A DNA stretch of 64,000 nt from Contendibacter sp031732755 (GTDB lineage: Bacteria; Pseudomonadota; Gammaproteobacteria; Competibacterales; Competibacteraceae). Of this stretch, positions 1 to 8,934 are shown piece after piece. The notes beneath the pieces were generated by a model that saw only the letters and a list, made by a program, of their open reading frames with translations, did not search any database and was not told the DNA's origin. The translations under genes were made by a program, and so were the position numbers. The stretch spans positions 55,922 to 119,921 of the forward strand of contig JAVMKI010000045.1 of the NCBI GenBank assembly GCA_031732755.1, written 5' to 3'. Position 1 is the stretch's first letter. Each line of letters starts with the position of its first letter.

Positions 1-378
1 GACGCCCAATTCCGGCAGAGCCGTTTTCAGCGCCCGCACCGCTCGCTGCGCCAGTCCGTTGGGGTTATACGCCTCGGCGGCGTCCAGCGATTTCGCTTCC
101 GGCGGCGTGACCGGAAACAGCGCCACCGCCGGCACGCCTAAGTTCGCCAGCGTCTCGGCCTCGCGCAATAATTGGTCAATGCTCAAGCGTTCCACGCCCG
201 GCATCGAAGCGACCGGTTCGCGGCGTCGTTCGCCCTCAATGACGAACAGCGGCTGAATCAGATCGGCGGTGGTGAGCACGGTTTCCCGCGCCAACCGGCG
301 CGAAAAGTCATCGCGGCGCATCCGGCGCGGACGAGCGCCGGGGAACTGGCCGACGACGATCTGGGGCAATCGGGACAC
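1..378 (-). CDS. hemB: Delta-aminolevulinic acid dehydratase (porphobilinogen synthase), N-terminal part, cut by window edge
   Basis: The reverse-strand reading gives 126 codons that run off the left edge. They carry the HemB N-terminal pattern: an RPRRMRRDDFSRRLARE segment, then LIQPLFVIEG, and later SMPGVERLS, GVPAVALFPVTPP and AYNPNGL. HemB condenses two molecules of 5-aminolevulinate into porphobilinogen in cytoplasmic haem synthesis. I chose a GTG start at 378 because GGAGG lies 8 bases upstream and the protein begins SRLPQIVVGQFPG. The metal site and catalytic lysines lie beyond the window, so only the N-terminal portion can be judged. The gene runs in the same direction as uup but is separated from it by about 150 bases. 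Confidence 0.9.
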   Translation of the reverse strand, partial: MSRLPQIVVGQFPGARPRRMRRDDFSRRLARETVLTTADLIQPLFVIEGERRREPVASMPGVERLSIDQLLREAETLANLGVPAVALFPVTPPEAKSLDAAEAYNPNGLAQRAVRALKTALPELGV

Positions 379-443
379 GGTGATATCCTCCAGGGCGGAC
401 GGTCAAAGATCGTCGCGTATCCTCAAATTCAAAGTGGGGCGGA

Positions 444-449
444 ATTATA
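444..449 (-). promoter_or_regulatory. Possible -10 element upstream of hemB
   Basis: On the minus strand a perfect TATAAT lies about 65 bases before the hemB GTG. No good TTGACA-like -35 sits at 16-18 bases, so this is only a candidate promoter. Confidence 0.35.
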
Positions 450-529
450 ACCCAAGCCGCAGCCGTCCTCGTCTCCACGCGTCCGGCGCTGATTGGCCAA
501 CGCCCAGTGTTCACCTAAAGGCGCGAGAT

Positions 530-2422
530 TCACCGTTCCCGCGCTTCCAGTTCCTCCCAGCGCCCATAGGCCGCTTCCAATTCCGTCTCCAAGGCCCGCA
601 ATCCCTCCATGCGCTGGGTGATCACCACCGGTTCCTGCTTGTAGAACGCCGGGTTGGCGGTCAGGGCATGTAACTCCCGCTGTCGTTGCTCCAATTCCTC
701 GATGCGTGCTGGCAGTCGTTCCAGTTCTCGCCGCTCGTTATGGCTGAGCTTGCCGGACACAGCCGGTTTCGGCGGGCGGGCGACTGGCTTGGGTTCCGGT
801 TTCGGCTTGGCGGTCACCACCGATACTGGCGCGAGCCGCTGGCGCAGCCAGTCGCTGTAACCGCCGACGTATTCGCGGACGCTGTCGTCCTCGAACACCA
901 GGCAACTGGTCACCACGTTGTCCAGAAATGCCCGGTCGTGGCTGACCAGCAACAGGGTTCCGCTGTAATCCAGCAATAGTTCTTCCAACAATTCCAGCGT
1001 TTCCAGATCGAGATCGTTGGTCGGCTCGTCCATGACCAGCAGATTGGCCGGTCGGGTGAACAATCGAGCCAGCAGAAGGCGATTGCGCTCGCCGCCGGAC
1101 AGGGATTTGACTGGGGAGCGCGCCCGCTGGGCGGTGAATAGAAAATCGCCCAGGTACCCGATGACATGGCGGCGCTGGCCGTTGATTTCGATGGTTTCCC
1201 GCCCGCCCGCGACGCTGTCCAACACGGTTTGCTCCGGGTCCAACTGTTCGCGCAGTTGGTCGAAATAGGCGATTTCCAGCTTGGTTCCGTGCCGCACTTG
1301 ACCGGCGTTCGGTGGTAAACGTCCCAACAGCAGATTCAGCAAGCTGGTCTTGCCGGAGCCGTTGGGGCCAATCAGACCAATGCGGTCGCCGCGCAGGATG
1401 CGGACCGAAAAATCGCGAATCAGCGGTTCGCCCTGCCAGGCGTAGTAAAGATGACGTGCTTCGATCACCAGTTTGCCGGACAGCTCCGCCTGTTCCAGCG
1501 TGAAGTTGGCTTTGCCGAGTTGCTCGCGGCGCTGATCGCGCTCTTCGCGCAGGGCCAGCAGCGCCAACACCCGGCCCTCGTTGCGGGTGCGGCGGGCCTT
1601 GATCCCTTGCCGAATCCACGCCTCTTCTTGCGCCAGTTTCTTGTCGAACTTGGCGTGATGCCGAGTTTCGACTTCCAGCAGGGCAGCTTTCTTTTCCAGG
1701 AACGTGGCGTAATCGCCTGGCCACGAGGTCAGCGCGCCACGATCCAGTTCCAGCAGGCGGGTCGCCAGCCGTTGCAACAGGGCGCGGTCGTGGGTGACGA
1801 ACAGCAATCCGCCGCGAAATTCCAGCAACTCGCTTTCCAGCCACTGAATCGTTTCCAGATCGAGATGGTTGGTCGGCTCGTCCAGCAACAACACGTCCGG
1901 GTCGCGGACCAGCGCCCGGCCCAGTAGCACCCGCCGCCGCCAGCCGCCCGACAATTCCGCCAGTGGCGTATCGGCGGGTAATTGCAGACGGCTGATGACG
2001 GTTTCGACGCGCTGTTGCCAGCGCCAGCCGTCGCGCGCTTCCAGTTCGTGTTGCAACTGTTCCATCCGCCGCATCGATTCCGGCGCGTGATCCTGGGTCA
2101 GGCGCAAGACGGCGTCGTGATAATCGGCCAGCAGATTTCCCAATCCTTCCAACCCACCGGCGACGATCTCGAACACGGTGGCCGTGGTGTCGGCGGGTAA
2201 CTCTTGCGCCAGCGTGGCCACGCGCAAGCCGGGCTGCCGCCAGATATCGCCGCTGTCGGGCTGGATTTCACCGGTCAGCAGTCGCAGCAACGTTGTTTTG
2301 CCCGCGCCGTTGCGGCCGATCAGGCAGACCCGCTCGCCGGCGTCCAACTGGAAGCTGGCGCCATCGAGCAGCTTTTCGGCGCCGAACGCGATGGAGAGAC
2401 GATCAATGCTTAACAAGGGCAT
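530..2422 (-). CDS. uup: ABC-F family ATPase Uup
   Basis: This 630-residue ABC-F protein has two ATPase domains and no membrane segments. The first domain has Walker A GRNGAGKTT, signature LSGGWRRR and Walker B LLLDEPTNHLD. The second has GPNGSGKTS, LSGGERNR and LVMDEPTNDLD. A proline/lysine-rich linker follows, then a charged coiled-coil tail over roughly the last 80 residues, which is the Uup hallmark. Uup binds DNA and ribosomes and is linked in E. coli to precise excision of transposons and to ribosome quality control. The ATG at 2422 gives the usual MPLLSIDRLSIAFG beginning. The ribosome-binding site is weak. Other ABC-F proteins (EttA, YheS) are less likely because of the C-terminal tail. 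Confidence 0.93.
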   Translation of the reverse strand: MPLLSIDRLSIAFGAEKLLDGASFQLDAGERVCLIGRNGAGKTTLLRLLTGEIQPDSGDIWRQPGLRVATLAQELPADTTATVFEIVAGGLEGLGNLLADYHDAVLRLTQDHAPESMRRMEQLQHELEARDGWRWQQRVETVISRLQLPADTPLAELSGGWRRRVLLGRALVRDPDVLLLDEPTNHLDLETIQWLESELLEFRGGLLFVTHDRALLQRLATRLLELDRGALTSWPGDYATFLEKKAALLEVETRHHAKFDKKLAQEEAWIRQGIKARRTRNEGRVLALLALREERDQRREQLGKANFTLEQAELSGKLVIEARHLYYAWQGEPLIRDFSVRILRGDRIGLIGPNGSGKTSLLNLLLGRLPPNAGQVRHGTKLEIAYFDQLREQLDPEQTVLDSVAGGRETIEINGQRRHVIGYLGDFLFTAQRARSPVKSLSGGERNRLLLARLFTRPANLLVMDEPTNDLDLETLELLEELLLDYSGTLLLVSHDRAFLDNVVTSCLVFEDDSVREYVGGYSDWLRQRLAPVSVVTAKPKPEPKPVARPPKPAVSGKLSHNERRELERLPARIEELEQRQRELHALTANPAFYKQEPVVITQRMEGLRALETELEAAYGRWEELEARER

Positions 2423-2618
2423 GGGAATGCGCGTCTTTGCGCGGTGGCATTCGAGAAGCTGGAGTCAGACGCGTGGATCGCCGAGTTCGCGGTGGCCATC
2501 AAAAGCAGCCTCCACGCCCGCCATGCAATCCGCGGGGCCTTGGCGTCGAATGGCTTCCAACCGCATCGAGCCACCAACGGTTGGTTTGATGCGACCGTCA
2601 TGAGAATGCCGTCCGCGC

Positions 2619-2993
2619 TTAACGCTCGTTGTTGAGCGCCTCGCGCAGCTTGGCCAATCCAATCGGCTTGGTCAAGGTCGTCACCGAACGCAGGCCGTTG
2701 AATTCCGCCAGCACGCGGGCGTCCTTGGCATAGTCGGGGCTGTAACCGGTGATGATGATCAGGTGGGCGGCGTAGCGCTGTTCCATCAACCACAATACCA
2801 ATTCGTTGCCATCCATCTCCGGCATCACCATATCCATCACGATCATGGTGGGATTCAGTTCGCGGTAGGCGTCCTGGAATTCGCGACCGCTGGTGGCAAC
2901 CCGCGCTTCGTAGCCCAAGCCGACAGCAACCTTGCGCACCAGTTCACCGAATTCGGGTTCGTCGTCAACAACCAGGAGACGCTTTTCGCTCAT
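2619..2993 (-). CDS. Single-domain response regulator (CheY-like receiver)
   Basis: This 124-residue protein is a receiver domain and nothing else. The acidic pocket is D10-D11, the phospho-acceptor is D54 (in VMDMVMPEMDG), the switch threonine is T82 (IIITGY) and the conserved lysine is K109 (LTKPI), so all key residues are present. No output domain follows. It starts 7 bases after the stop of patZ and is very probably co-transcribed with it. No histidine kinase lies in the window, so the phosphodonor is unknown. It could act like CheY or Spo0F by protein contact. Confidence 0.88.
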   Translation of the reverse strand: MSEKRLLVVDDEPEFGELVRKVAVGLGYEARVATSGREFQDAYRELNPTMIVMDMVMPEMDGNELVLWLMEQRYAAHLIIITGYSPDYAKDARVLAEFNGLRSVTTLTKPIGLAKLREALNNER

Positions 2994-3000
2994 ACCGAAT

Positions 3001-5649
3001 TTACCCTATGGACAGACCAACTTGGTGGAGGGACAAAACAACGTGTTTCAAACCGGGATCGTCTGGATCGCTGCGCACCGCAAAGCCCAATGCCCGGTCC
3101 ATTTGCAGCATGGGTTTGTTTTCGGTCAACACCTCGCCATAGATTTCCTGAATGCCGCACGCGCGCGCGTAGCGAATGATGCGCCGCATCAGACGGTTGC
3201 CCAGGCCCAGGCCCATCAACGCCCGGTCCACGAGAATGGAATACTCCGCCCGCTCGTTGCTCGGGTCGATACTGAGATTGACGATGCCGTACACTTCAGC
3301 CTTGCCGGGCACGCCGGGACCGACCGCCACCAGCGCCATCTCCCGTTGATAGTCGATCTGGGTCAGCGTCGCCGCCATATCGTGCGACAGTTCGCGAATG
3401 GGCTGGAAAAACCGCCGCCGCAAGTCCTCGGGCGAGGCCCGCGCCACCAGCGCCTGCAAGGAGGGTTCGTCCTCGGGCAGCACTGGACGCAGCAGCAGTT
3501 CCCGCTCGTTGGGCAGGGTGATGGTTTCCTCCAAATCCTTGGGGTAGGGGCGAATCGCCAGGCGCGGCGCCGCGGCGGTGGCGGTCGGCGTCAACCGTAC
3601 CCGGGCGTCCAGCGCCACCACGCCCTGGGCGTTGACCCACAGCGGGTTGATGTTCAGTTCGGCCAGTTCGTTCAGGTCGATGACCATCTGCGAGATTTTG
3701 ACCAGGGTCAGCGCCACGGCGTCGAGGTTGGCGCGGCGCAGCAGGCTATAGCGCAATCGCTGGTAAATCCGGGTCTGCGCCATCATCTCGCGGGCCAGGT
3801 GCAGGTTGAGCGGCGGCAGGCCATAGGCCAGATCGTTGATCACCTCGCTTTCCGTACCACCCTGGCCAAAGTAGATCACCGGCCCGAAACCGCCACCGGC
3901 CCGCACGCCCAGGGTCAGCTCGTAAGCGCCGTCGCGGGCCACAATGGGCTGAAGCACGAAGCCATTGAACCGGGCCGCCGGCGCCACATCGTGCAACCGC
4001 GCCAGCATCGTCGCCGCCGCCTGGCGCACCGCGTCCGGGCTGCTCAGATAGCGGGCGACCCCACCGACTTGCGATTTGGTGACCACCTCGGGCGACATGA
4101 TCTTCAGGGCGACCGGTGGATACAGTTGCGCCGCCAATGCGGCGGCTTCGTCCGGGGAGCGCGCCAACCGGGTTTCCGCCACCGGAATGCCATAGGTGGT
4201 TAGCAGCTGGATCGCTTCGTATTCGTTGAGGCTGTTGCGCCGGTCGTGCAAGGCCCGGCTGAGAATGGCCCGCGCCGCCGCCACATCCGGGGTGAACGCT
4301 TCTGGCAGCGAGGGCGGGGTTTCCATCAGCAGCGCCTGATTACGCTTGTACTGCACGATGCGCATGAAAGCGCGCACCGCATCGCTGGCGGTTTCGTAGG
4401 TCGGCACTTGGCGCGCCAGCAACCGTTCACGCGCGGTGGCCCCGGTCCGGGGGCCGGGAAAGCTGGCGACGATGCCGTGGCGACTCTTGGCAAGGCGTTG
4501 AATCACGGCGTCGGCGACCGCCGTCGTTTCGCTGAGGGCGCTGGGAGTTTTGATCACCAGCACGCCGTCCACGCCGGGGTCGGTGAGTACCAGGTCCAAC
4601 ACTTGCCCGTAGGTGGCGGCGTCAGCCTGATCGCTGAGGTTGACGGGATTGGGCAGGGCGTTGGATTCGATCAGCGGTTCCAAACCTTGCTGAGTCGTTT
4701 CGGAAAACTGCGCCAGGCGTCCGCCGAACTGATACAGGGTGTCGGTCGCCAGCAGGCTCATGCTGGAACTGTTGCCGACGATGGCCAACCGGTCGCTGTT
4801 GACTCGCTTGGCCGCTTTCAGCACTTCGATCATTTGCAGCAGTTCGTCGCTGTCGTCCACTCGCAGCAAACCGGCGCGGCGAAAAGCGGCGGCGTACACC
4901 GCATCGTCCGGCTCCTCTGGGTAACGGCGCGGTTTCAGCACGACCACGGGTTTGGTGCGCGCCGCGCGCCGCGCCGCCGACATGAACTTACGGGCGTCAC
5001 TGATGTATTCCAGGTACAGCAAAACCGCTCGCGTGTGGAAATCTCCCGCCAGGTAGTCGAGGACATCGGCCAGGTCCACATCCAGGCTATCGCCCAGATG
5101 GATCAGATGGCTGAACCCGAACCCGTGATGATTGCCCAAATCAAGGGCGGTTTGGCCGATGGTGCCGGATTCGGTGATGAGAGCGATGTCGCCGGGCAGG
5201 AGCGGTTGGTGATTCAGGCAGACGTTGAGACAAGAGCGGGGAACGTTGAAGCCCTGGGAACCAGGGCCCAGCACCCGCAGCAGATACGGTTGCGCCGCGT
5301 CCAGAATCGCCTGCTCCAGCGCCGCGCGGTCGGCGGCTGGCAAACCGCGCGCTTCGCTGACCAGCAGGACCGCGCGCGCGCCGCGCTCGCCCAGTTGCCG
5401 AATCAGCGCCGGCGCTTCCCGCAACGGTCGGGTGATGATGGCCAGCGCCGGCGGCAGCGGCAGGCTGGCAATGTCGCGGTAAGTGACGGCGCCCGCCAGC
5501 GCGTTCCGCTTGGCGTCCACCGGCATGATCGGCCCTTTAAAACCGCTGCTCATCAGATTGCGGGCGATGATTTCCTCGTCGCCACCACCGCCGCAAATTA
5601 GGGCAACCGTGTCTGGTTTGAAGAGCGCATCAAGATTGCGAATGGTCAT
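3001..5649 (-). CDS. patZ: Protein lysine acetyltransferase PatZ/Pka-like (acyl-CoA synthetase-like plus GNAT)
   Basis: The 882-residue product matches the length of E. coli PatZ (YfiQ, 886). The N-terminal half is an NDP-forming acyl-CoA synthetase-like region: a CoA-binding fold near residues 1-130, then ESGTIGQTALDLG. An ATP-grasp region near 480-700 includes PVALKIMSPEVVTKSQVGGV. A C-terminal GNAT domain follows (about 720-880, with GLGNRLMRRII for acetyl-CoA binding). Family members acetylate lysines of metabolic enzymes such as acetyl-CoA synthetase. Whether the ligase half is active is not clear from sequence. It lies 17 bases after slt and 7 bases before the receiver gene, suggesting one transcript. 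Confidence 0.9.
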   Translation of the reverse strand: MTIRNLDALFKPDTVALICGGGGDEEIIARNLMSSGFKGPIMPVDAKRNALAGAVTYRDIASLPLPPALAIITRPLREAPALIRQLGERGARAVLLVSEARGLPAADRAALEQAILDAAQPYLLRVLGPGSQGFNVPRSCLNVCLNHQPLLPGDIALITESGTIGQTALDLGNHHGFGFSHLIHLGDSLDVDLADVLDYLAGDFHTRAVLLYLEYISDARKFMSAARRAARTKPVVVLKPRRYPEEPDDAVYAAAFRRAGLLRVDDSDELLQMIEVLKAAKRVNSDRLAIVGNSSSMSLLATDTLYQFGGRLAQFSETTQQGLEPLIESNALPNPVNLSDQADAATYGQVLDLVLTDPGVDGVLVIKTPSALSETTAVADAVIQRLAKSRHGIVASFPGPRTGATARERLLARQVPTYETASDAVRAFMRIVQYKRNQALLMETPPSLPEAFTPDVAAARAILSRALHDRRNSLNEYEAIQLLTTYGIPVAETRLARSPDEAAALAAQLYPPVALKIMSPEVVTKSQVGGVARYLSSPDAVRQAAATMLARLHDVAPAARFNGFVLQPIVARDGAYELTLGVRAGGGFGPVIYFGQGGTESEVINDLAYGLPPLNLHLAREMMAQTRIYQRLRYSLLRRANLDAVALTLVKISQMVIDLNELAELNINPLWVNAQGVVALDARVRLTPTATAAAPRLAIRPYPKDLEETITLPNERELLLRPVLPEDEPSLQALVARASPEDLRRRFFQPIRELSHDMAATLTQIDYQREMALVAVGPGVPGKAEVYGIVNLSIDPSNERAEYSILVDRALMGLGLGNRLMRRIIRYARACGIQEIYGEVLTENKPMLQMDRALGFAVRSDPDDPGLKHVVLSLHQVGLSIG

Positions 5650-5666
5650 GGGGGTTCAAATCAGGT

Positions 5667-7682
5667 TTAACCAGGGTTGCTGGCGGTTCCCGGCAGCACC
5701 GGCTTCATCCGGGCGCCAAGGGTCGGTTCCGGCTCCGGCGCGCCCAGACGGTGCTGGTAAATGGCGGCGTATTCCATCACCCGTTGGACGTAAGCCCGGG
5801 TTTCACGGTAGGGGATGGTTTCCGCCCACACGTCAGCGGGTACCGCGGCGCGGGCCGGCAACCATTGCGCGACCTTGTTGGGGCCGGCATTGTAAGCGGC
5901 GGTGGCCAGCATCGGGTTGTCTTGCAATCGCGCCAGCATCCGCCGCAGGTAGTGAACGCCGTAACGAATGTTGGTTTCCGGGTGCAACAGGGGCGGATCG
6001 GCCACGGCGTCCCGTAATTCCTGAGCGATCTGCCGGCCCGTGGCGGGCATGATCTGCATCAGCCCCAGTGCCCCGACGGGCGAGCGGGCGTCGGGTCGAA
6101 AGCTGCTTTCCTGGCGGATGACGGCATAGACCCAGGCGGGGTCCAGCGCGCTGGCGCGGGCTTGATTCACCACTCCTTCCCGATAGGCCAGCGGAAATCG
6201 CAGGTCCAGATCGTCCCAATGCTCGGCCCGCGCGATGGTGGCGATGGCTTGGCCGTGCCACTCCCAGTGCTGGGCCAGCGCCGCCGCCTGCCGCAGCGCC
6301 GGTCGGTCGAATGCCCGGGTCGCCTGCCGCCATTCGGCGTCGGCGTCCGGTTCCCGGCCCAGAATGTACAGTTCCCGCGCCCGTTGCAGACTGGAAGAGC
6401 GGGTCAACAGCGCCTCCAGTTCGGTCGCCGGGATCGTCAGCGGGGTGTTGACAATCGCGTGGGCCGCGCCGAGCCGGTCGGCGGCCAGGAAACCGTAGTA
6501 ATCCCGCTGACCGGCAATGGCCTGGTAAACTGGTTTGGCCTCTTCGTTGTGGCCCAGCATCTCCAACGCCCGGCCCCGCCAATAGCGCCAGCGCGGACTG
6601 TCGCGCTCCGGCGCGGGCAACCGGTCCAGCCAGTGCAACGCCGTGGTCCAGTCGCCCTGTTGCAGGCAGACCCGTACCCGCCATTCGGCCACGTCGCGGT
6701 CCACCACGGCGTCCGGCAGCGCTACCAGTCGCGCCAGCGCGCTGGGGTGATAGTCGCTGGCGATCCACAACGCCAGCCGCCGCTCCACGGCGGTCAGGTG
6801 GGGGGCGAGGGTCGGCGCGCGCGTTTTGAGGGTATCCAGGGCCGCCGCCGCGTCGAGCGCGTTGCGCTGGCCCCAGCGTTCTAACCCATCGTTCAGGATG
6901 GATAGGGTACGCGGATCGTTGAGATCGAGTCGACCAGCGTCCAGGAGCAGCCGGGGGTTCTCGGCAATGTTCAGCCAGGTTTCGGCCAGGCTCTGATCAG
7001 TGGCCGGCATGGCCGTTCGCAAGGCGCGCGCCAATTTGAGGTTGTTGTCCTCCACCGCCAGGGCGAATCGTTGCCAGAGCCGTTCTGGCGTGGGTTCGCC
7101 TCGGCTGCCCCAGGCAACGATGACTGGATCACAAGCTGCGGGCAGGGCCGCGCCACGCAGCCAGAACGCAGCGAAATCGCGCAGCGCCGCGTCACCCTGA
7201 CCGGTGTTGAGCAGCGCCTGTCGTTGCCAACAGTTCAGTTCGGCGTTGCGAGTGGGGGTGAAGTCGCGGAGGTAATCGTCCCAGCGCTGGGCGGCGGCGA
7301 GTTGGCGCAACCAGGCGTCGCGCAACCGGGCGGCCAGCGGCGAATCCGCGTAATCGCGCAGGAACTCGCGTACCTCGGTGGTGGGCAGTTCCGGCAGACG
7401 ACGGCTAAGTTCCTGATAACGCAGGTAAGGATAGAGTGGATAGGTTCGTAGCGCGGCGAAATCCACGGCGACGCCATCGCGCAGGGATTGCTCAGCGGCC
7501 AGGAAGGCCTCGCGCCAGGCCGTGGGCGATTCGGTCGCGCCGACGTCGCTGCCGAGACCGACGGCAAGCGCAACCGCTAGCGCCGCTCCCCACCAGCGTT
7601 GCGTCGGGTACCGCCGGGTAGCGGCGGTGGATGCGGGTGGATTTAGATAGGAGGCGCCACGCGGGGAGCGGCGTGCATTCAT
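5667..7682 (-). CDS. slt: Soluble lytic murein transglycosylase, Slt70 type
   Basis: The 671-residue protein has a hydrophobic export segment (about residues 29-45) after a long basic N-terminus. A long alpha-helical superhelix follows, then a C-terminal SLT domain. The catalytic glutamate is in RQESSFRPDARSPVGALG, followed by LMQIMPATG and AYNAGPNKVAQWL, typical of family 1 lytic transglycosylases. It cleaves the MurNAc-GlcNAc bond of periplasmic peptidoglycan with formation of 1,6-anhydro-MurNAc. The start at 7682 lies 3 bases after the stop of another transglycosylase gene, implying translational coupling. A start nearer the hydrophobic segment is possible. Confidence 0.92.
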   Translation of the reverse strand: MNARRSPRGASYLNPPASTAATRRYPTQRWWGAALAVALAVGLGSDVGATESPTAWREAFLAAEQSLRDGVAVDFAALRTYPLYPYLRYQELSRRLPELPTTEVREFLRDYADSPLAARLRDAWLRQLAAAQRWDDYLRDFTPTRNAELNCWQRQALLNTGQGDAALRDFAAFWLRGAALPAACDPVIVAWGSRGEPTPERLWQRFALAVEDNNLKLARALRTAMPATDQSLAETWLNIAENPRLLLDAGRLDLNDPRTLSILNDGLERWGQRNALDAAAALDTLKTRAPTLAPHLTAVERRLALWIASDYHPSALARLVALPDAVVDRDVAEWRVRVCLQQGDWTTALHWLDRLPAPERDSPRWRYWRGRALEMLGHNEEAKPVYQAIAGQRDYYGFLAADRLGAAHAIVNTPLTIPATELEALLTRSSSLQRARELYILGREPDADAEWRQATRAFDRPALRQAAALAQHWEWHGQAIATIARAEHWDDLDLRFPLAYREGVVNQARASALDPAWVYAVIRQESSFRPDARSPVGALGLMQIMPATGRQIAQELRDAVADPPLLHPETNIRYGVHYLRRMLARLQDNPMLATAAYNAGPNKVAQWLPARAAVPADVWAETIPYRETRAYVQRVMEYAAIYQHRLGAPEPEPTLGARMKPVLPGTASNPG

Positions 7683-7685
7683 CGG

Positions 7686-8747
7686 TTACTTGTCGTTGCC
7701 GGCGAACAGCGGAACGTTACTGGGCTGGATCGGGCGCGCGGGTAAGTTGATCTGGACCGGGGGGCGACTGGAACTGCGGTTGCCGCCACTGGCGCCGACG
7801 ACGATCTGGCCACCGGTCGGTCGCAAATAGGTGCGTGGTAGCGGCGTCGAACCGGCTGAAGTGGGAACGTTGGTCAGACTGGCGGGCCGGTTGCCGCGGC
7901 GCGGCGTGATCACGATGGCGCCGCCGGAACCGCGAGGGTAGGAACCATTGCCGTAGTAACCGCCACTGCCGTAGTAACCGCCATTGCCGTAGTAATTGCC
8001 GTTCATCGCCAGCGGACTCAGGCCGTTGGCGCTCGCGGCGTACAGACCGCCGCCGGTCTGGTATTGCTGGTAATAGCCCAGTACCTTGACCACGTAGTCC
8101 TGCGTTTCCCGATAAGGTGGAATCTGGTTGCCGTATTTTTGCACCGCGCCCTCGCCGGCGTTGTAAGCCGCCACCGCCAGTCGGGTGTCGTTGAACTGGT
8201 CGAGCAGCCAGCGTAAATAGCGGGCGCCGCCGTGCATGTTGGCGATGGGGTCGTAGGGATTGCTGACGCCGAACCGGTCGGCGGTACCCGGCATCAATTG
8301 CATCATGCCCATGGCGCCTTTGGGGGATACCGCCCAGGGATTGTAGGAGGATTCGGCGCTGATCACGGCGTGCAGTAGCGCTGGCTCAAGACGGTATTGC
8401 GTTGCGATGCGGTTGATGTCGGGACTGAAACGCTGACGGTTGCCTTCGTTCACTCGGCCCAGGCGGGCGGTCCTGACTCGCGGCGTGTAGGTGCGTGGCG
8501 CGTAGGCGCGCGGCGTTAGGACCGTTGGATTGGAGCCGTATAGATTGGTTGGCGCGAAGCTGGAGGTCGAACTGGAATCCTTGCGGAAGGCTGGTGTGCG
8601 CATCACCAGCTTGTAGCGGGGATCGTTGGGGATGTTACTGAGGTGCCGGACACCATTGTTGTCCACGAAGGCGTAGATGTCCGCTCGCGCCGGGCCAGCC
8701 AGCAGAAGCGTCATGGGGACCAGACTGGCCAAGAGCCGCCACTTCAT
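7686..8747 (-). CDS. Lytic transglycosylase with N-terminal DUF4124 and SLT domain
   Basis: This 353-residue exported protein begins with a signal peptide ending near GPARA. A DUF4124-like segment follows (IYAFVDNNGVRHLSNIPND), then a basic linker, then an SLT domain. The SLT domain contains ISAESSYNPWAVSPKGAMG (catalytic Glu), LMPGTADRFGV, and AVAAYNAGEGAVQKYG. The last third is low complexity, with repeated GYYGNG-like units and a threonine/proline/glycine-rich tail, probably a flexible or wall-contacting region. AAGGAG precedes the ATG by 7 bases. It is the first gene of the slt-patZ-receiver group. Predicted role: peptidoglycan remodelling in the periplasm. Confidence 0.9.
   Translation of the reverse strand: MKWRLLASLVPMTLLLAGPARADIYAFVDNNGVRHLSNIPNDPRYKLVMRTPAFRKDSSSTSSFAPTNLYGSNPTVLTPRAYAPRTYTPRVRTARLGRVNEGNRQRFSPDINRIATQYRLEPALLHAVISAESSYNPWAVSPKGAMGMMQLMPGTADRFGVSNPYDPIANMHGGARYLRWLLDQFNDTRLAVAAYNAGEGAVQKYGNQIPPYRETQDYVVKVLGYYQQYQTGGGLYAASANGLSPLAMNGNYYGNGGYYGSGGYYGNGSYPRGSGGAIVITPRRGNRPASLTNVPTSAGSTPLPRTYLRPTGGQIVVGASGGNRSSSRPPVQINLPARPIQPSNVPLFAGNDK
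7945..7998. repeat. Three tandem 18-bp units coding Tyr-Tyr-Gly repeats
   Basis: Three adjacent 18-base copies (7945-7962, 7963-7980, 7981-7998) differ at only a few positions. On the minus strand they encode (G/N)YYG(N/S)G units in the transglycosylase tail. Unit number could vary by slippage. Confidence 0.8.
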
Positions 8748-8934
8748 GGGGTTCTCCTTTTGTTATTGCATGAATGCCCGGTCGCCCTGGAGGAGGGATG
8801 GGAATCGTCCTGATCCAGGCGGAAGAGTCGAGCGTCTGTCGGTCAACCGGACTAAGATTAGCATAATCCGCCGAGCCGTAACCCATTCGGCGACTCCATC
8901 CCGCGCATTTCCCCACTCGCCCCAAGGAGTGTTG

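Noticed and set aside
2423..2618. Gap between uup and the receiver gene, open in several frames.
   Set aside because: No frame gives a recognisable protein, start signal or repeat. It may be a remnant, but I cannot support one.
2932..5601. Long plus-strand frames (423 and 451 residues) opposite patZ.
   Set aside because: They are high-GC antisense shadows rich in Arg, Gly, His and Gln with no domain; the minus strand encodes a complete PatZ.
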